From Mariniphaga sp. (lineage in GTDB: Bacteria > Bacteroidota > Bacteroidia > Bacteroidales > Prolixibacteraceae), in assembly GCA_024636975.1 (NCBI GenBank), contig JAGXGA010000060.1:46340-110339 (forward strand): a stretch of 64,000 nt of DNA, given 5' to 3'. Below are positions 55,280 to 62,866 of this stretch, one piece after another (the stretch's first letter is position 1; every line of letters begins with the position of its first letter). The position numbers and the translations under genes are program-made. Below the pieces are notes generated by a model that was not told the origin of the DNA, ran no database searches, and worked only from the letters and a program-made list of their open reading frames with translations.

Positions 55280-55287
55280 TCATAGTC

Positions 55288-55307
55288 ACTTTGTCGACGC
55301 AAAGTTA
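55288..55307 (-). promoter_or_regulatory. TA promoter with overlapping operator palindrome
   Basis: On the minus strand TAACTTTG (55307-55300) matches TAnnTTTG exactly. It overlaps an inverted repeat, ACTTTG and CAAAGT with a 6-bp GC-rich centre (55288-55305). The expected start site is ~14 nt before the toxin start codon. This is a classic layout for antitoxin autorepression. Confidence 0.65.
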
Positions 55308-55391
55308 ATTAAAAGTTCTAATATATGGAAACATTTTATGGTTTAATGGTCTGCCCCTATGGTTGCTTCCGGACACTTGTAAGTTGTCGTT

Positions 55392-55567
55392 GCGGATTTC
55401 GAAGCACGTTCAAGTCTGCCAGGATTGAACTGCAATTCAAGGATCCGCCGCTGAAATACGCACGGACATCGCCATGAAATTTGCTCTTTTGGTTACTCCA
55501 GATTTGCTTCGCGCAGCAGTTTCAAACATACGGTTTACCGCTGAGTTCTCCGTTCTTCAGCGGTCGG
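55392..55567. repeat. IS110-tail repeat, copy A
   Basis: A 176-bp repeat shared with 56931-57106. The last 123 bp (55445-55567) match at 114 of 123 positions by my alignment, and the first 53 bp match at about 37 of 53. The near-ends are partly inverted (CCGCCGCTGAA and TTCAGCGGTCGG). On the minus strand its end encodes KIARPLKNGELSGKPYV-stop, a fragment of an IS110-type transposase. It lies against the truncated zeta-toxin gene. Confidence 0.8.
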
Positions 55568-55643
55568 GCTATTTTCTGTGGTATTAGTTGATTCAATCCA
55601 TTTTTTCGGAGTAAGTGTAAAGCTATTTGAACCGGATTCATTT

Positions 55644-55811
55644 TTAAAGGCATCGAATTCGATGCTCTTCAAATTTGGGTTCTAAACTATTGTAATTCTC
55701 TAAAAATAATCTATCCTAGTCGAAAGAAGTTAATCCCTCGGGTAAAAATGAAGATGAAAATGTAGATTTACCTGCACCATTACATCCTGCAATTATTATC
55801 AAATCAGGCAT
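55644..55811 (-). pseudogene. Zeta-toxin-like P-loop kinase, truncated
   Basis: The minus strand from ATG 55811 reads MPDLIIIAGCNGAGKSTFSS then SFLPEGLTSFD, an in-frame TAG (55716-55718), and DRLFLENYNSLEPKFEEH before TAA. GCNGAGKST is the Walker A of zeta-toxin family proteins found in Bacteroidota (usual length ~190 aa). The remainder is missing and is replaced downstream by the IS110-tail repeat. The start codon overlaps the stop of the 55-aa upstream gene, as in an intact toxin module. Confidence 0.7.
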
Positions 55812-55971
55812 TTGATTTTAGAACTCTTATAAGTTCAGGACTTAGCTTTCCTTCCTTTTTCCGAATCTGGAACAGTTCTTCTTTGGGGATAACCTGATTA
55901 TTCAGAATATTTCTGGCTTTACTCATTTGTTGAGTAACTTTTATTCCTGTTATCAATTTATCCTTACACAT
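55804..55971 (-). CDS. Small partner of the zeta-like toxin
   Basis: A 55-aa ORF: MCKDKLITGIKVTQQMSKAR then NILNNQVIPKEELFQ and a basic, helical C-terminus ending LIRVLKSNA. It overlaps the zeta-like frame by 8 bp (ATGCCTGA), the layout of a co-translated antitoxin-toxin pair. I do not recognise a family. The predicted -7 box ends only 5 bp upstream of this ATG, so the message may be leaderless, or translation may start at the internal Met at 55926. Confidence 0.55.
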   Translation of the reverse strand: MCKDKLITGIKVTQQMSKARNILNNQVIPKEELFQIRKKEGKLSPELIRVLKSNA

Positions 55972-55975
55972 GATG

Positions 55976-56010
55976 CAAAATTAAAAATAATAAAAACTAA
56001 TTTACAAAAA
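55976..56010 (-). promoter_or_regulatory. Promoter of the zeta-like module
   Basis: On the minus strand, TTTG (56008-56005) is separated by 21 bp from TAATTTTG (55983-55976). This fits the Bacteroidota TTTG-N19-21-TAnnTTTG promoter well. Confidence 0.55.
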
Positions 56011-56064
56011 CTGGATGCTTATGCACTTTCTACAAACATACAGCCTATTTATCGGCAACCGTTT

Positions 56065-56586
56065 TTATTCTATCATCAGGCGAAGATTTTTCCCTAATCC
56101 CGCTTCAACAATTTTCCTAAATGTCGATAATTCAACATCTGTCCTATTGTTTTCCAATCGTGAAATATAAAACCTTGAAGTCCCGCTTCGTAACGCTAAT
56201 TCTTCTTGTGTCATACCCGCATGTAACCTTGCTTTTTTTATCATGCTGCCAAACCTAAAGAAACTCTCAGAATCAAATGGTTCGCTCAAATCATACAGTA
56301 CATCCGGGCTAATCTCGTATGGATGTGCCTGTTCATTCCCATCTTCATCAATCAGCATGGTTTCAATGTTGTCCCACGATAAAGTAAAATTTCGAAGTCC
56401 AACTTTTTTAAATTCTGGTTCATTCAGGAGCTTATATTCTATATCATTCTCAGTTATTTTCCAGTTTTCAAATATTTTTCTGAAATCTAATATCCTGCTT
56501 TCTCCATTGTTAAACATGCAGCTGATTGTCAGCCCTTCGACTTTTTCTATTTTTATAATCCTTGGTATGGCAATTTTCTTTCTCAT
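56065..56586 (-). CDS. DUF2442 protein fused to an XRE helix-turn-helix
   Basis: A 173-aa protein. The N-terminal half (about 1-100) is DUF2442-like (ISCMFNNGESRILDFRKIF, FTLSWDNIETMLIDEDGNEQ). The C-terminal half (about 108-173) is an XRE helix-turn-helix (MTQEELALRSGTSRFYISRL then NNRTDVELSTFRKIVEAG). DUF2442 normally occurs as a small separate protein beside DUF4160; here it carries the DNA-binding domain itself. It overlaps the DUF4160 gene by 4 bp. Together they look like a type II toxin-antitoxin-like module in which this protein would be the repressor/antitoxin. That role is inferred. Confidence 0.85.
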   Translation of the reverse strand: MRKKIAIPRIIKIEKVEGLTISCMFNNGESRILDFRKIFENWKITENDIEYKLLNEPEFKKVGLRNFTLSWDNIETMLIDEDGNEQAHPYEISPDVLYDLSEPFDSESFFRFGSMIKKARLHAGMTQEELALRSGTSRFYISRLENNRTDVELSTFRKIVEAGLGKNLRLMIE

Positions 56587-56816
56587 AATCCTGAATTTAG
56601 ACGTTTAAAGTTCATCATCAAATACTCTTTTCTATCCGAAGCCCAGTCAATCACTTTTTTTCTTTGTCGGGCTGGAAGGCTGCCTCTTATCGTTATTAAT
56701 GTCTGGATATCAATCAATTCTTCGTACTCCGCGTATATCACATGGAAATGCGGTGGAGGGTGCTCCCTTGAGTAAATGTCAATTTTTATTGAATCAATTA
56801 TCTTTATTGTGGGCAT
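56583..56816 (-). CDS. DUF4160 protein
   Basis: A 77-aa protein with the DUF4160 signature SREHPPPHFHVIYAEYE (His-rich) followed by LPARQRKKVIDWASDRKEYL. DUF4160/DUF2442 pairs are widespread in accessory DNA and are thought to be toxin-antitoxin-like, with activity undemonstrated as far as I know. It is translationally coupled to the downstream DUF2442-HTH gene (ATGA overlap) and is preceded by a good -7 box 24 bp before its start codon. Unlike the other small modules in this patch, both genes here look intact. Confidence 0.85.
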   Translation of the reverse strand: MPTIKIIDSIKIDIYSREHPPPHFHVIYAEYEELIDIQTLITIRGSLPARQRKKVIDWASDRKEYLMMNFKRLNSGL

Positions 56817-56840
56817 CCCAAATGTTGTCTAATTACATAA

Positions 56841-56848
56841 CAAATATA
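56841..56848 (-). promoter_or_regulatory. -7 box of the DUF4160/DUF2442-HTH pair
   Basis: TATATTTG on the minus strand matches TAnnTTTG exactly and gives a leader of about 18 nt. The nearest upstream TTTG is only 12 bp away, so the -33 element is unclear. Confidence 0.5.
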
Positions 56849-56930
56849 ATGCGAATCTATCAAAAATTCAATTTTATATGGTAAATTTTTCTTTGCGCAA
56901 ATGGCTGCACACGGTTGGTAAATGTTGCGA

Positions 56931-57106
56931 GCGGTTTTCGGAGTGCAAACATGTCCACCAGGAATGAACTACGATGCGAGAATCCGCCGCTGAAATACGC
57001 ACGGACACCGCTATGATATTTGATCTCTTGTTTACTCCAGATTTGCTTCGCGAAGCAGTTTCAAACATACGATTTACTGCTGAGTTCTCCGTTCTTCAGC
57101 GGTCGG
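56931..57106. repeat. IS110-tail repeat, copy B
   Basis: The second copy of the 176-bp repeat, with its conserved core at 56984-57106. On the minus strand it begins inside the IS110 transposase fragment (RPLKNGELSSKSYV-stop) and runs into non-coding DNA. It lies upstream of the DUF4160 promoter. Confidence 0.8.
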
Positions 57107-57345
57107 GCTATTTTTCTATTGTCGCGCCGATCTTCCTTCTGTTTATGTTCTTTATTAGTTGTAGGAATATCGGCCGGGTTAACTACACTATTTTGTATCC
57201 CATAATATTGTAGCTTCCGATGAACGCTGAAACCACAGAAACCTTCCTTATAGGCAGAAAAATAGTTGCCTCCCGGGAAATTTGTTTGAAGGTAAGTATA
57301 CAAAATCCCGGCATCAGGGTCTTGGGGTTTGGCATTTCGAAGCAC
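57061..57345 (-). pseudogene. IS110-family transposase fragment
   Basis: A 94-codon minus-strand frame containing the conserved IS110 (DEDD transposase) stretch GNYFSAYKEGFCGFSVHRKL, then VVNPADIPTTNKEHKQKEDR and RDNRKIARPLKNGEL, ending prematurely at SSKSYV-stop. The N-terminal ~60 residues with the first catalytic Asp and the whole C-terminal half with the Ser-containing domain are missing. The truncation point is the same as in copy A of the repeat, so the cut form itself was duplicated. Confidence 0.75.
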
Positions 57346-57605
57346 ATTCCTGTCAAGTTACAAGTACTTTTGAAACGGGCTTAAATGCTCGATAACCCAC
57401 TGACTGCCCAAATGTTTTATATACGATGTTACCACCTGGTGTTCATTCATTTCATAAATTTTATCTTTCAATTTGCTGCTACTTTTGTGTCTGCCGTTCG
57501 CTCGGGCAGACACACTCTTTGGCAAGCTTTGGATGGAGCATTGGCTCGTGCGGCTTGACAATGTTTGTGGCTGTGAAGCTTGGGCTTTTATGTCGGTCGT
57601 GTTTA
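57346..57605. other. Spacer between IS110 relic and hsdR
   Basis: It contains no convincing gene. The 83-codon minus-strand frame overlapping the hsdR stop has biased composition (SQPQTLSSRTSQCSIQ) and no family resemblance. The block around 57490-57590 is GC-richer, similar in character to the one near 52.5 kb. Confidence 0.5.
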
Positions 57606-59993
57606 TCAAATTGCTGCTCTTTTGTCGTACAAGTAGGTTTGGAATCCAATAAATGTTTCTCTAATCGTTGGAATGTCGCCAAGTTCCTTTTTTGCGTCTC
57701 CGATTGCGTTGTATTTTAAAATCAATAAATCACCTAATTTTGTGTCGTCCAATTCGTCAACGCCTTGTTTTACATACTGGCTCAAAACGAAGTTTAAAAA
57801 ATCTTGCTGTTTTGGGTCGTAATCGTTGAAATGGATTTTTGCTCTTTCGGCTCTTTCTTGTCTCTCTACAATGTTTGAGTGAAAAGCGATATAAGCCAAA
57901 ACATCATACAAGTCGCTGTTTTCAGCATTGAGTAATATTTGAAATTCTTGCAGTTGCTGTTTGGCAAAACCTTTCTCTGTCAATTCTTCCAATAGTTTCT
58001 TTCTCGTGTTGGGTTTACTCCAAATGGCTCTCAATTCATCTTCATTTTTGAACAGTTCGGGTAATGCCCCAAAGAGCGAACGCAAAAATGCTTCTGCCGA
58101 AATAGGTTTACCATCTGGACTCCAAAAGGAAGTCCTTACCATGTGCTGAAACTCTCTCACTTTTCCGTCTGCCAATTTCACTTTGGTCATTCGTCTTGGT
58201 GGATTGCCGCAACGGCAATAACTGTAACCACACACTAGACAAGGTTCTGGCGGTGGCTCTTGTGCACAAATACATGGCCTTTGTCCGCAAACATCACAAG
58301 GTTCGGGTTGCGGTCTTGGTTGCGATGGCTCTGGGTCTAATGGTTCGCCATCCCATTCAGGGTCGCTAAAATGGTGGTGTGCTTTTACAAAGTCATAGAT
58401 GGTGAAATAGTCTTTACCGTCAAACAACCGTGTACCACGACCAACAATTTGCTTAAACTCAATCATAGAGTTGATTGGGCGAAGCAATACAATGTTTCTA
58501 ATTTCAGGGGCATCAACTCCTGTACTCAACTTTTGTGAAGTTGTTAGAATTGCTGGAATGCTTTTCTCGTTATCCTGAAAATCTCTTAAATGCTGTTCAC
58601 CCAATTTTCCGTCATCTGCTGTAACTCGATGACAATAGTTTGGATTGGTTGTTTCTGCAAATTGATTGATTAAATCTCGAATGGCTAAAGCGTGCAATTG
58701 AGTAGCACAGAAAACCAAAGTTTTTTCACTTTGATTAATAAGGCTCATAAAAATCTTTACCCGATATTCTTCACGCTCTTTGATTTCTATGATGCGGTTA
58801 ATTTCCGCTTCTGTGTAGCGTTTGCCTTCTTCAATTTCGCCTTCTATTAACGTGTCGTCCGAGGTGAATAAATACTCGTCAATAGTCGTGTCAATTTGCT
58901 TGACTTTGAAAGGCGTTAAGAATCCGTCATTGATTCCTTCTTTCAAGGAATAGACATAAACAGGCTCACCAAAATAGTCGTAAGTGTCTGCGTTTATAGT
59001 TCGTTTTGGTGTTGCGGTCAAACCTAATTGAACGGCAGGTTTGAAATAGTCCATAATGGCTCGCCAACTGCTTTCGTCATTTGCTCCGCCACGGTGACAC
59101 TCGTCAATGATGATGAAATCAAAGAAGTCTTCTGGATATTCCCCAAAATAAGGTGTGTCGTTCGGACCACTCATAAACGTTTGGAAGATTGTAAAGAATA
59201 CACTTCCGTTTTTAGGCACTCTGCCTTTCTTTTTGATGTCAGCAGGATTGATACGCACCAAAGCATCTTCTTCAAATGCTGAGAACGCATTAAATGCTTG
59301 GTCTGCCAAAATATTTCTATCGGCTAAGAATAAAATTCTTGGGCTTCTTTGTCCGTCTTTGTTGATGTTCCATTTTGCCTGAAATAGTTTCCAAGCTATT
59401 TGAAACGCAATGGCCGTTTTTCCTGTCCCTGTGGCAAGGGTTAATAAAATACGTTGTTCGTTTTCTGAAATGGCTTCCAATACTTTGGTTATGGCATTTT
59501 CTTGATAGTAACGTGGTTGCCAAGTTCCGCTACGGTCTTCAAATGGAACAGATAATAATTTTTCTCTCCATTCTTCGGCAAGTATTGCTGCTGGCTCATT
59601 AGATTTCGGGTAAGTCATTTCCCATAGTTCGTCTGGTGTAGGATAGGTGTTTACGTCACCTTCCGTGCCTTGCTCCATGTCTATTTTGTAAATCTGCAAA
59701 CCATTGGTGCTGTATGTGAAACGGACTTGCAAACGACCTGCATAATCTTTGGCTTGACCAACGCCTTCCGTATAGTATTTATCTCTTGCTTTCGCTTCAA
59801 TTACTGCAAGATTTCTGTTTTTGTATTGCAGAATATAATCCGCTTTATCGGGTTTGCTACGCTGACCATGACCGATTAACCGACCTTTATTGATAGGGAA
59901 TTCCATGCGAATGCGACTGCCTTCCACAACGCCCCAACCTGCTTCTTTTAAAGCTGGGTCAATATATTCTGCTCTTGTTTCGGTTTCGTTCAT
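57606..59993 (-). CDS. hsdR: Type I restriction enzyme R subunit
   Basis: A 795-aa motor/nuclease subunit of a type I restriction-modification system. The N-terminal nuclease has the PD-(D/E)xK residues D52...E66-A-K68. The SF2 translocase has ATGTGKT (187-193), IIDECHRGG, LTATPKR, a VFCATQLHALAIRDL motif IV region and QIVGRGTRLFDGKDY (motif VI). A C-terminal insert at about 560-600 carries a dense Cys cluster (PCDVCGQRPCICA, PCLVCGYSYCRCG), probably zinc-binding and unusual for HsdR. It cuts unmodified DNA after ATP-driven translocation. It is the last gene of the operon, 9 bp after the OLD-like gene. Confidence 0.94.
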   Translation of the reverse strand: MNETETRAEYIDPALKEAGWGVVEGSRIRMEFPINKGRLIGHGQRSKPDKADYILQYKNRNLAVIEAKARDKYYTEGVGQAKDYAGRLQVRFTYSTNGLQIYKIDMEQGTEGDVNTYPTPDELWEMTYPKSNEPAAILAEEWREKLLSVPFEDRSGTWQPRYYQENAITKVLEAISENEQRILLTLATGTGKTAIAFQIAWKLFQAKWNINKDGQRSPRILFLADRNILADQAFNAFSAFEEDALVRINPADIKKKGRVPKNGSVFFTIFQTFMSGPNDTPYFGEYPEDFFDFIIIDECHRGGANDESSWRAIMDYFKPAVQLGLTATPKRTINADTYDYFGEPVYVYSLKEGINDGFLTPFKVKQIDTTIDEYLFTSDDTLIEGEIEEGKRYTEAEINRIIEIKEREEYRVKIFMSLINQSEKTLVFCATQLHALAIRDLINQFAETTNPNYCHRVTADDGKLGEQHLRDFQDNEKSIPAILTTSQKLSTGVDAPEIRNIVLLRPINSMIEFKQIVGRGTRLFDGKDYFTIYDFVKAHHHFSDPEWDGEPLDPEPSQPRPQPEPCDVCGQRPCICAQEPPPEPCLVCGYSYCRCGNPPRRMTKVKLADGKVREFQHMVRTSFWSPDGKPISAEAFLRSLFGALPELFKNEDELRAIWSKPNTRKKLLEELTEKGFAKQQLQEFQILLNAENSDLYDVLAYIAFHSNIVERQERAERAKIHFNDYDPKQQDFLNFVLSQYVKQGVDELDDTKLGDLLILKYNAIGDAKKELGDIPTIRETFIGFQTYLYDKRAAI

Positions 59994-60002
59994 TACAAAT
60001 AT

Positions 60003-61664
60003 TTAGCTACCAAGCCATGTGATAATTGGTTGTACAAAATCAGGTATTGGAATACCTTCTTCTTGTGCCATAAGTCTGGCACGAAGTGTTTTATTTCTCC
60101 CGAAACTCATGCAATATTCTTGGTACGTTTTTTCTGTGTAATACTTTTTGCACTCGTCTTCGTAGTTCTTTTCAAACACGAAAACCTGTACACCTTTCTC
60201 ACTGTAAGAATTCAATAATACATTGTACTCTTCTTCAGCTTCTCTTTCAGCTTTTCCAAAATCTGAACTATCCGTATCGTAAACTAGACCTACTGGAATG
60301 TCAAATGACAAAGCCAATTCAACAAAGTCAATTAGATTCCTTTTTCCACCAACTTCAATGATGGTGCTTCCAACGCTATCAAAATCTATATCCATTCTCT
60401 TTGCAAATTCAGGAAATGCCATTTTCTCTGTATCGCCTTCAACTATCAAAAGTTTTTTGGCGAAGAACATTTCATTTCTTTCGGGATCTAATTCTTTTCG
60501 GAACTTGTTCTTTAGCCCTTCATCAGGATTTAAAGTAGATTTTTTAATATGTGTTCCATCTTTATTTTTAGAGACAAGTACAATTTCGTTGAACTCTGGA
60601 ATGGTAACAAAATGCGGTGAATGAGTGATGTAGATTACTTGATTTGATTCACCAATTTGTCTAATCGTTTTATACAATGACCTTTGCATTTGAGGGTGCA
60701 AATACATTTCAGGTTCTTCGATTAAGAATAATGCACCTTGTTTTTTTCTGTCTTCAAATGCTTTTAGAATAGCTAATACAATGGCGTTTTGAAAACCTGC
60801 TCCAAGTTCTGTTGCTTTGACATTGTAGTCATGTTCATTTACAAATATCTCAAGTGATTTGTAGAACTCTAGTGAACTTAAAGGGTTGAAATACAAGTCT
60901 AGTTTTTCGCCTTCTGTTTCAGGATTAAAGCCAAGCTGTTTTAGAGCATTTTCTTTAATGGCTTTTTCGAGTGCATTGAATTCATCTGTTTTTAAAGTGC
61001 GTATTGCTTCATCAATTGCTTGTCTAAATCTCTCAAGTCTTGGTACCATTTTTCCACTTCCGGGTTTTCCAACTTCAATTTGATTATCAGGATTTTCAAA
61101 ATCTGCATTGATGTCTTTCATCAAAGTTCCGAGAATTGAATTTCTACTTCCTGGTAATTGATTTTTTAGATTTCTATCAGTGCCTATGAAAATGACTGGG
61201 AATGATTCTTGAAGTTCTTGTGGTATTGTAGTCAAGGGAAACATTTGGGGTTGAGCCCCTTTTTTAGGTCTTGTTTTGAAACCAAAAACGGGATTGTCAT
61301 CTAATTTCAAACATTGCTTTTCTAGTCTTCTTTGACCTGCATTTTCGCCCACTTTATAGCGTGTATAAGTGAAACGAACTTTTGGAATATCAATAAAAAT
61401 ACCCTTATACTGCTCATATTTAAAAGGTTTGTCAAACTCAAAATCGATTATGATATCGGTCTCAAAATCTTCATTATGTACATCATTGTCGAAGAAGCTG
61501 TTTTTAGTAACCCAATCCCTGCCAAGCACACGATAAATTGCACTCAAAACATTGCTTTTACCGCAATTATTTGCACCAATAAGGGCATTCACCTGTTCAA
61601 GATGAAGGTGCATTGGTTCTTTAATAGAACGGAATCCTTGTATGTTGACAGTTTTGATTTTCAT
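60003..61664 (-). CDS. OLD-family ATPase/Toprim nuclease embedded in the type I R-M operon
   Basis: A 553-aa protein. The N-terminal ABC/SMC-like ATPase begins FRSIKEPMHL with Walker A GANNCGKS (30-37). The signature/Walker B region is FLIEEPEMYLHPQMQRSLYK, followed by VIYITHSPHFV. A C-terminal Toprim domain (from about 400) shows LLIVEGDTEKMAFPEFAK and VGLVYDTDSSDFG. This is the OLD (overcoming lysogenisation defect) nuclease arrangement, known from antiphage proteins. No UvrD-like helicase partner follows, so it is not a Gabija pair by context. The start overlaps hsdS by 4 bp and the stop is 9 bp before hsdR, so it is an integral operon member. It probably adds a second defence activity or assists restriction. 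Confidence 0.9.
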   Translation of the reverse strand: MKIKTVNIQGFRSIKEPMHLHLEQVNALIGANNCGKSNVLSAIYRVLGRDWVTKNSFFDNDVHNEDFETDIIIDFEFDKPFKYEQYKGIFIDIPKVRFTYTRYKVGENAGQRRLEKQCLKLDDNPVFGFKTRPKKGAQPQMFPLTTIPQELQESFPVIFIGTDRNLKNQLPGSRNSILGTLMKDINADFENPDNQIEVGKPGSGKMVPRLERFRQAIDEAIRTLKTDEFNALEKAIKENALKQLGFNPETEGEKLDLYFNPLSSLEFYKSLEIFVNEHDYNVKATELGAGFQNAIVLAILKAFEDRKKQGALFLIEEPEMYLHPQMQRSLYKTIRQIGESNQVIYITHSPHFVTIPEFNEIVLVSKNKDGTHIKKSTLNPDEGLKNKFRKELDPERNEMFFAKKLLIVEGDTEKMAFPEFAKRMDIDFDSVGSTIIEVGGKRNLIDFVELALSFDIPVGLVYDTDSSDFGKAEREAEEEYNVLLNSYSEKGVQVFVFEKNYEDECKKYYTEKTYQEYCMSFGRNKTLRARLMAQEEGIPIPDFVQPIITWLGS

Positions 61665-62866
61665 TCCGCTTCAATTAATTCATTTTTTAAAGCTTGTATA
61701 AAAACAATTTGTCTCAACTCTTCTATTATCACCTTCTTAAATTGGTATTTTTCTACAAGGTTTTGAGATTCTGAAAGTATCATTTCAAGCTTTGATATTA
61801 TTTCTTTCTGGAATTCTATTGGTGGGATAATATGGAAAAACTCCCGTTGTTTTGTGATGGGGACTTGATTTCTTGTCGACTGACGCATAACTGATTCATA
61901 TTGATTTTTGAATTCATAGCTACGCATGTAATTGGATAAATATTCAGGAAGTATAAAATCAGGATTACATCTGTAATATGTTAGTGAAGTACCAAGTATC
62001 ACCTTTTCTAAGTCAGTTTTTAGTAACGCGACTGGTCCAACTGTAGCATTATGTGCAAATATTACGTCACCATCAACTGCTACACCTTTTCTGAAAGTAG
62101 CAGCTTTTTGATGAGTTAAATATTTAGCCTTACTGAAATCAATATTTGTCCCTTGAATACAGTTTGCTGAAATATAAGGCACTCCTTCTTTCACAAACTC
62201 TTCCTTTCTTGGGTAGTTGCCGCCATGATTGCCATCTAAATGGCTAATTATCCATCCTTTTTCGATTAACTCACCGAGTGTCGCTTTTGTCCAATTTTCA
62301 CCTTTTTGAGCGAATACTTCATGCAGGTATCCTTCAAATAATTCTTTTGAGTTGACAATATTACTTTCTAAATTATTTTTAATTTTTTCGAGTTTACTAA
62401 TTGTGGCATCTAGATCCGCTACGATTCTTCTTTGTTCTTCAATTGGTGGTTTAAACAATGGGCATTCAAGTATATCCCCTTTACGAAGATTCGTTTGGTT
62501 CTCTCCGTTGTTGAATGCCAAAAAGTGTTCGTGACGGTTGAGCTGGTAATACAAATACTTGGTGTCAAACTCTTTGCTGCGAATACAGCAAATGCGTTGG
62601 TTTAAAGAATAGGTATCATCTTTGTCAACAATGAAACACTTGGCTAATGCTTTGCCATTGGGTACATCACTCATGACCATTACAATGTCATCTTTAAATA
62701 AAGGAAACATTTGTTCTTTTGTTCGCTTTATTACTCTGCCTTCTTGAGAAATGAATTTGGAATTGACGACAATGTATTTACCGTCAACGTCAATATCTTT
62801 TTCATGAGCTTTCCCATTAAAAAACTCACACGATTCGCCTAAAGTTGTCATTACTACTTCGCTCAT
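61661..62866 (-). CDS. hsdS: Type I restriction-modification specificity subunit
   Basis: A 401-aa HsdS with the usual two target-recognition domains separated by helical spacers. TRD1 is about 5-140 (TLGESCEFFNGKAHE ... LRKGDILECPLFKPP), followed by a conserved helix (IEEQRRIVADLDATISKLEK). TRD2 is about 195-345 (TLGELIEKGWIISHLDGNH ... NQVPITKQREFFHIIPP), followed by the second helix (FQKEIISKLEMILSES). The two halves are dissimilar, as expected for a bipartite recognition site. It overlaps hsdM by 4 bp and the OLD gene by 4 bp. Confidence 0.93.
   Translation of the reverse strand: MSEVVMTTLGESCEFFNGKAHEKDIDVDGKYIVVNSKFISQEGRVIKRTKEQMFPLFKDDIVMVMSDVPNGKALAKCFIVDKDDTYSLNQRICCIRSKEFDTKYLYYQLNRHEHFLAFNNGENQTNLRKGDILECPLFKPPIEEQRRIVADLDATISKLEKIKNNLESNIVNSKELFEGYLHEVFAQKGENWTKATLGELIEKGWIISHLDGNHGGNYPRKEEFVKEGVPYISANCIQGTNIDFSKAKYLTHQKAATFRKGVAVDGDVIFAHNATVGPVALLKTDLEKVILGTSLTYYRCNPDFILPEYLSNYMRSYEFKNQYESVMRQSTRNQVPITKQREFFHIIPPIEFQKEIISKLEMILSESQNLVEKYQFKKVIIEELRQIVFIQALKNELIEAE

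Noticed and set aside
57358..57609. 83-codon minus-strand frame overlapping the hsdR stop
   Set aside because: Ser/Gln-rich low-complexity translation with no resemblance to a protein family; better explained as spacer plus mobile-element debris.
60003..61664. GajA of a Gabija system
   Set aside because: The OLD-type architecture fits, but the neighbours are HsdS and HsdR; no UvrD-like GajB is adjacent.
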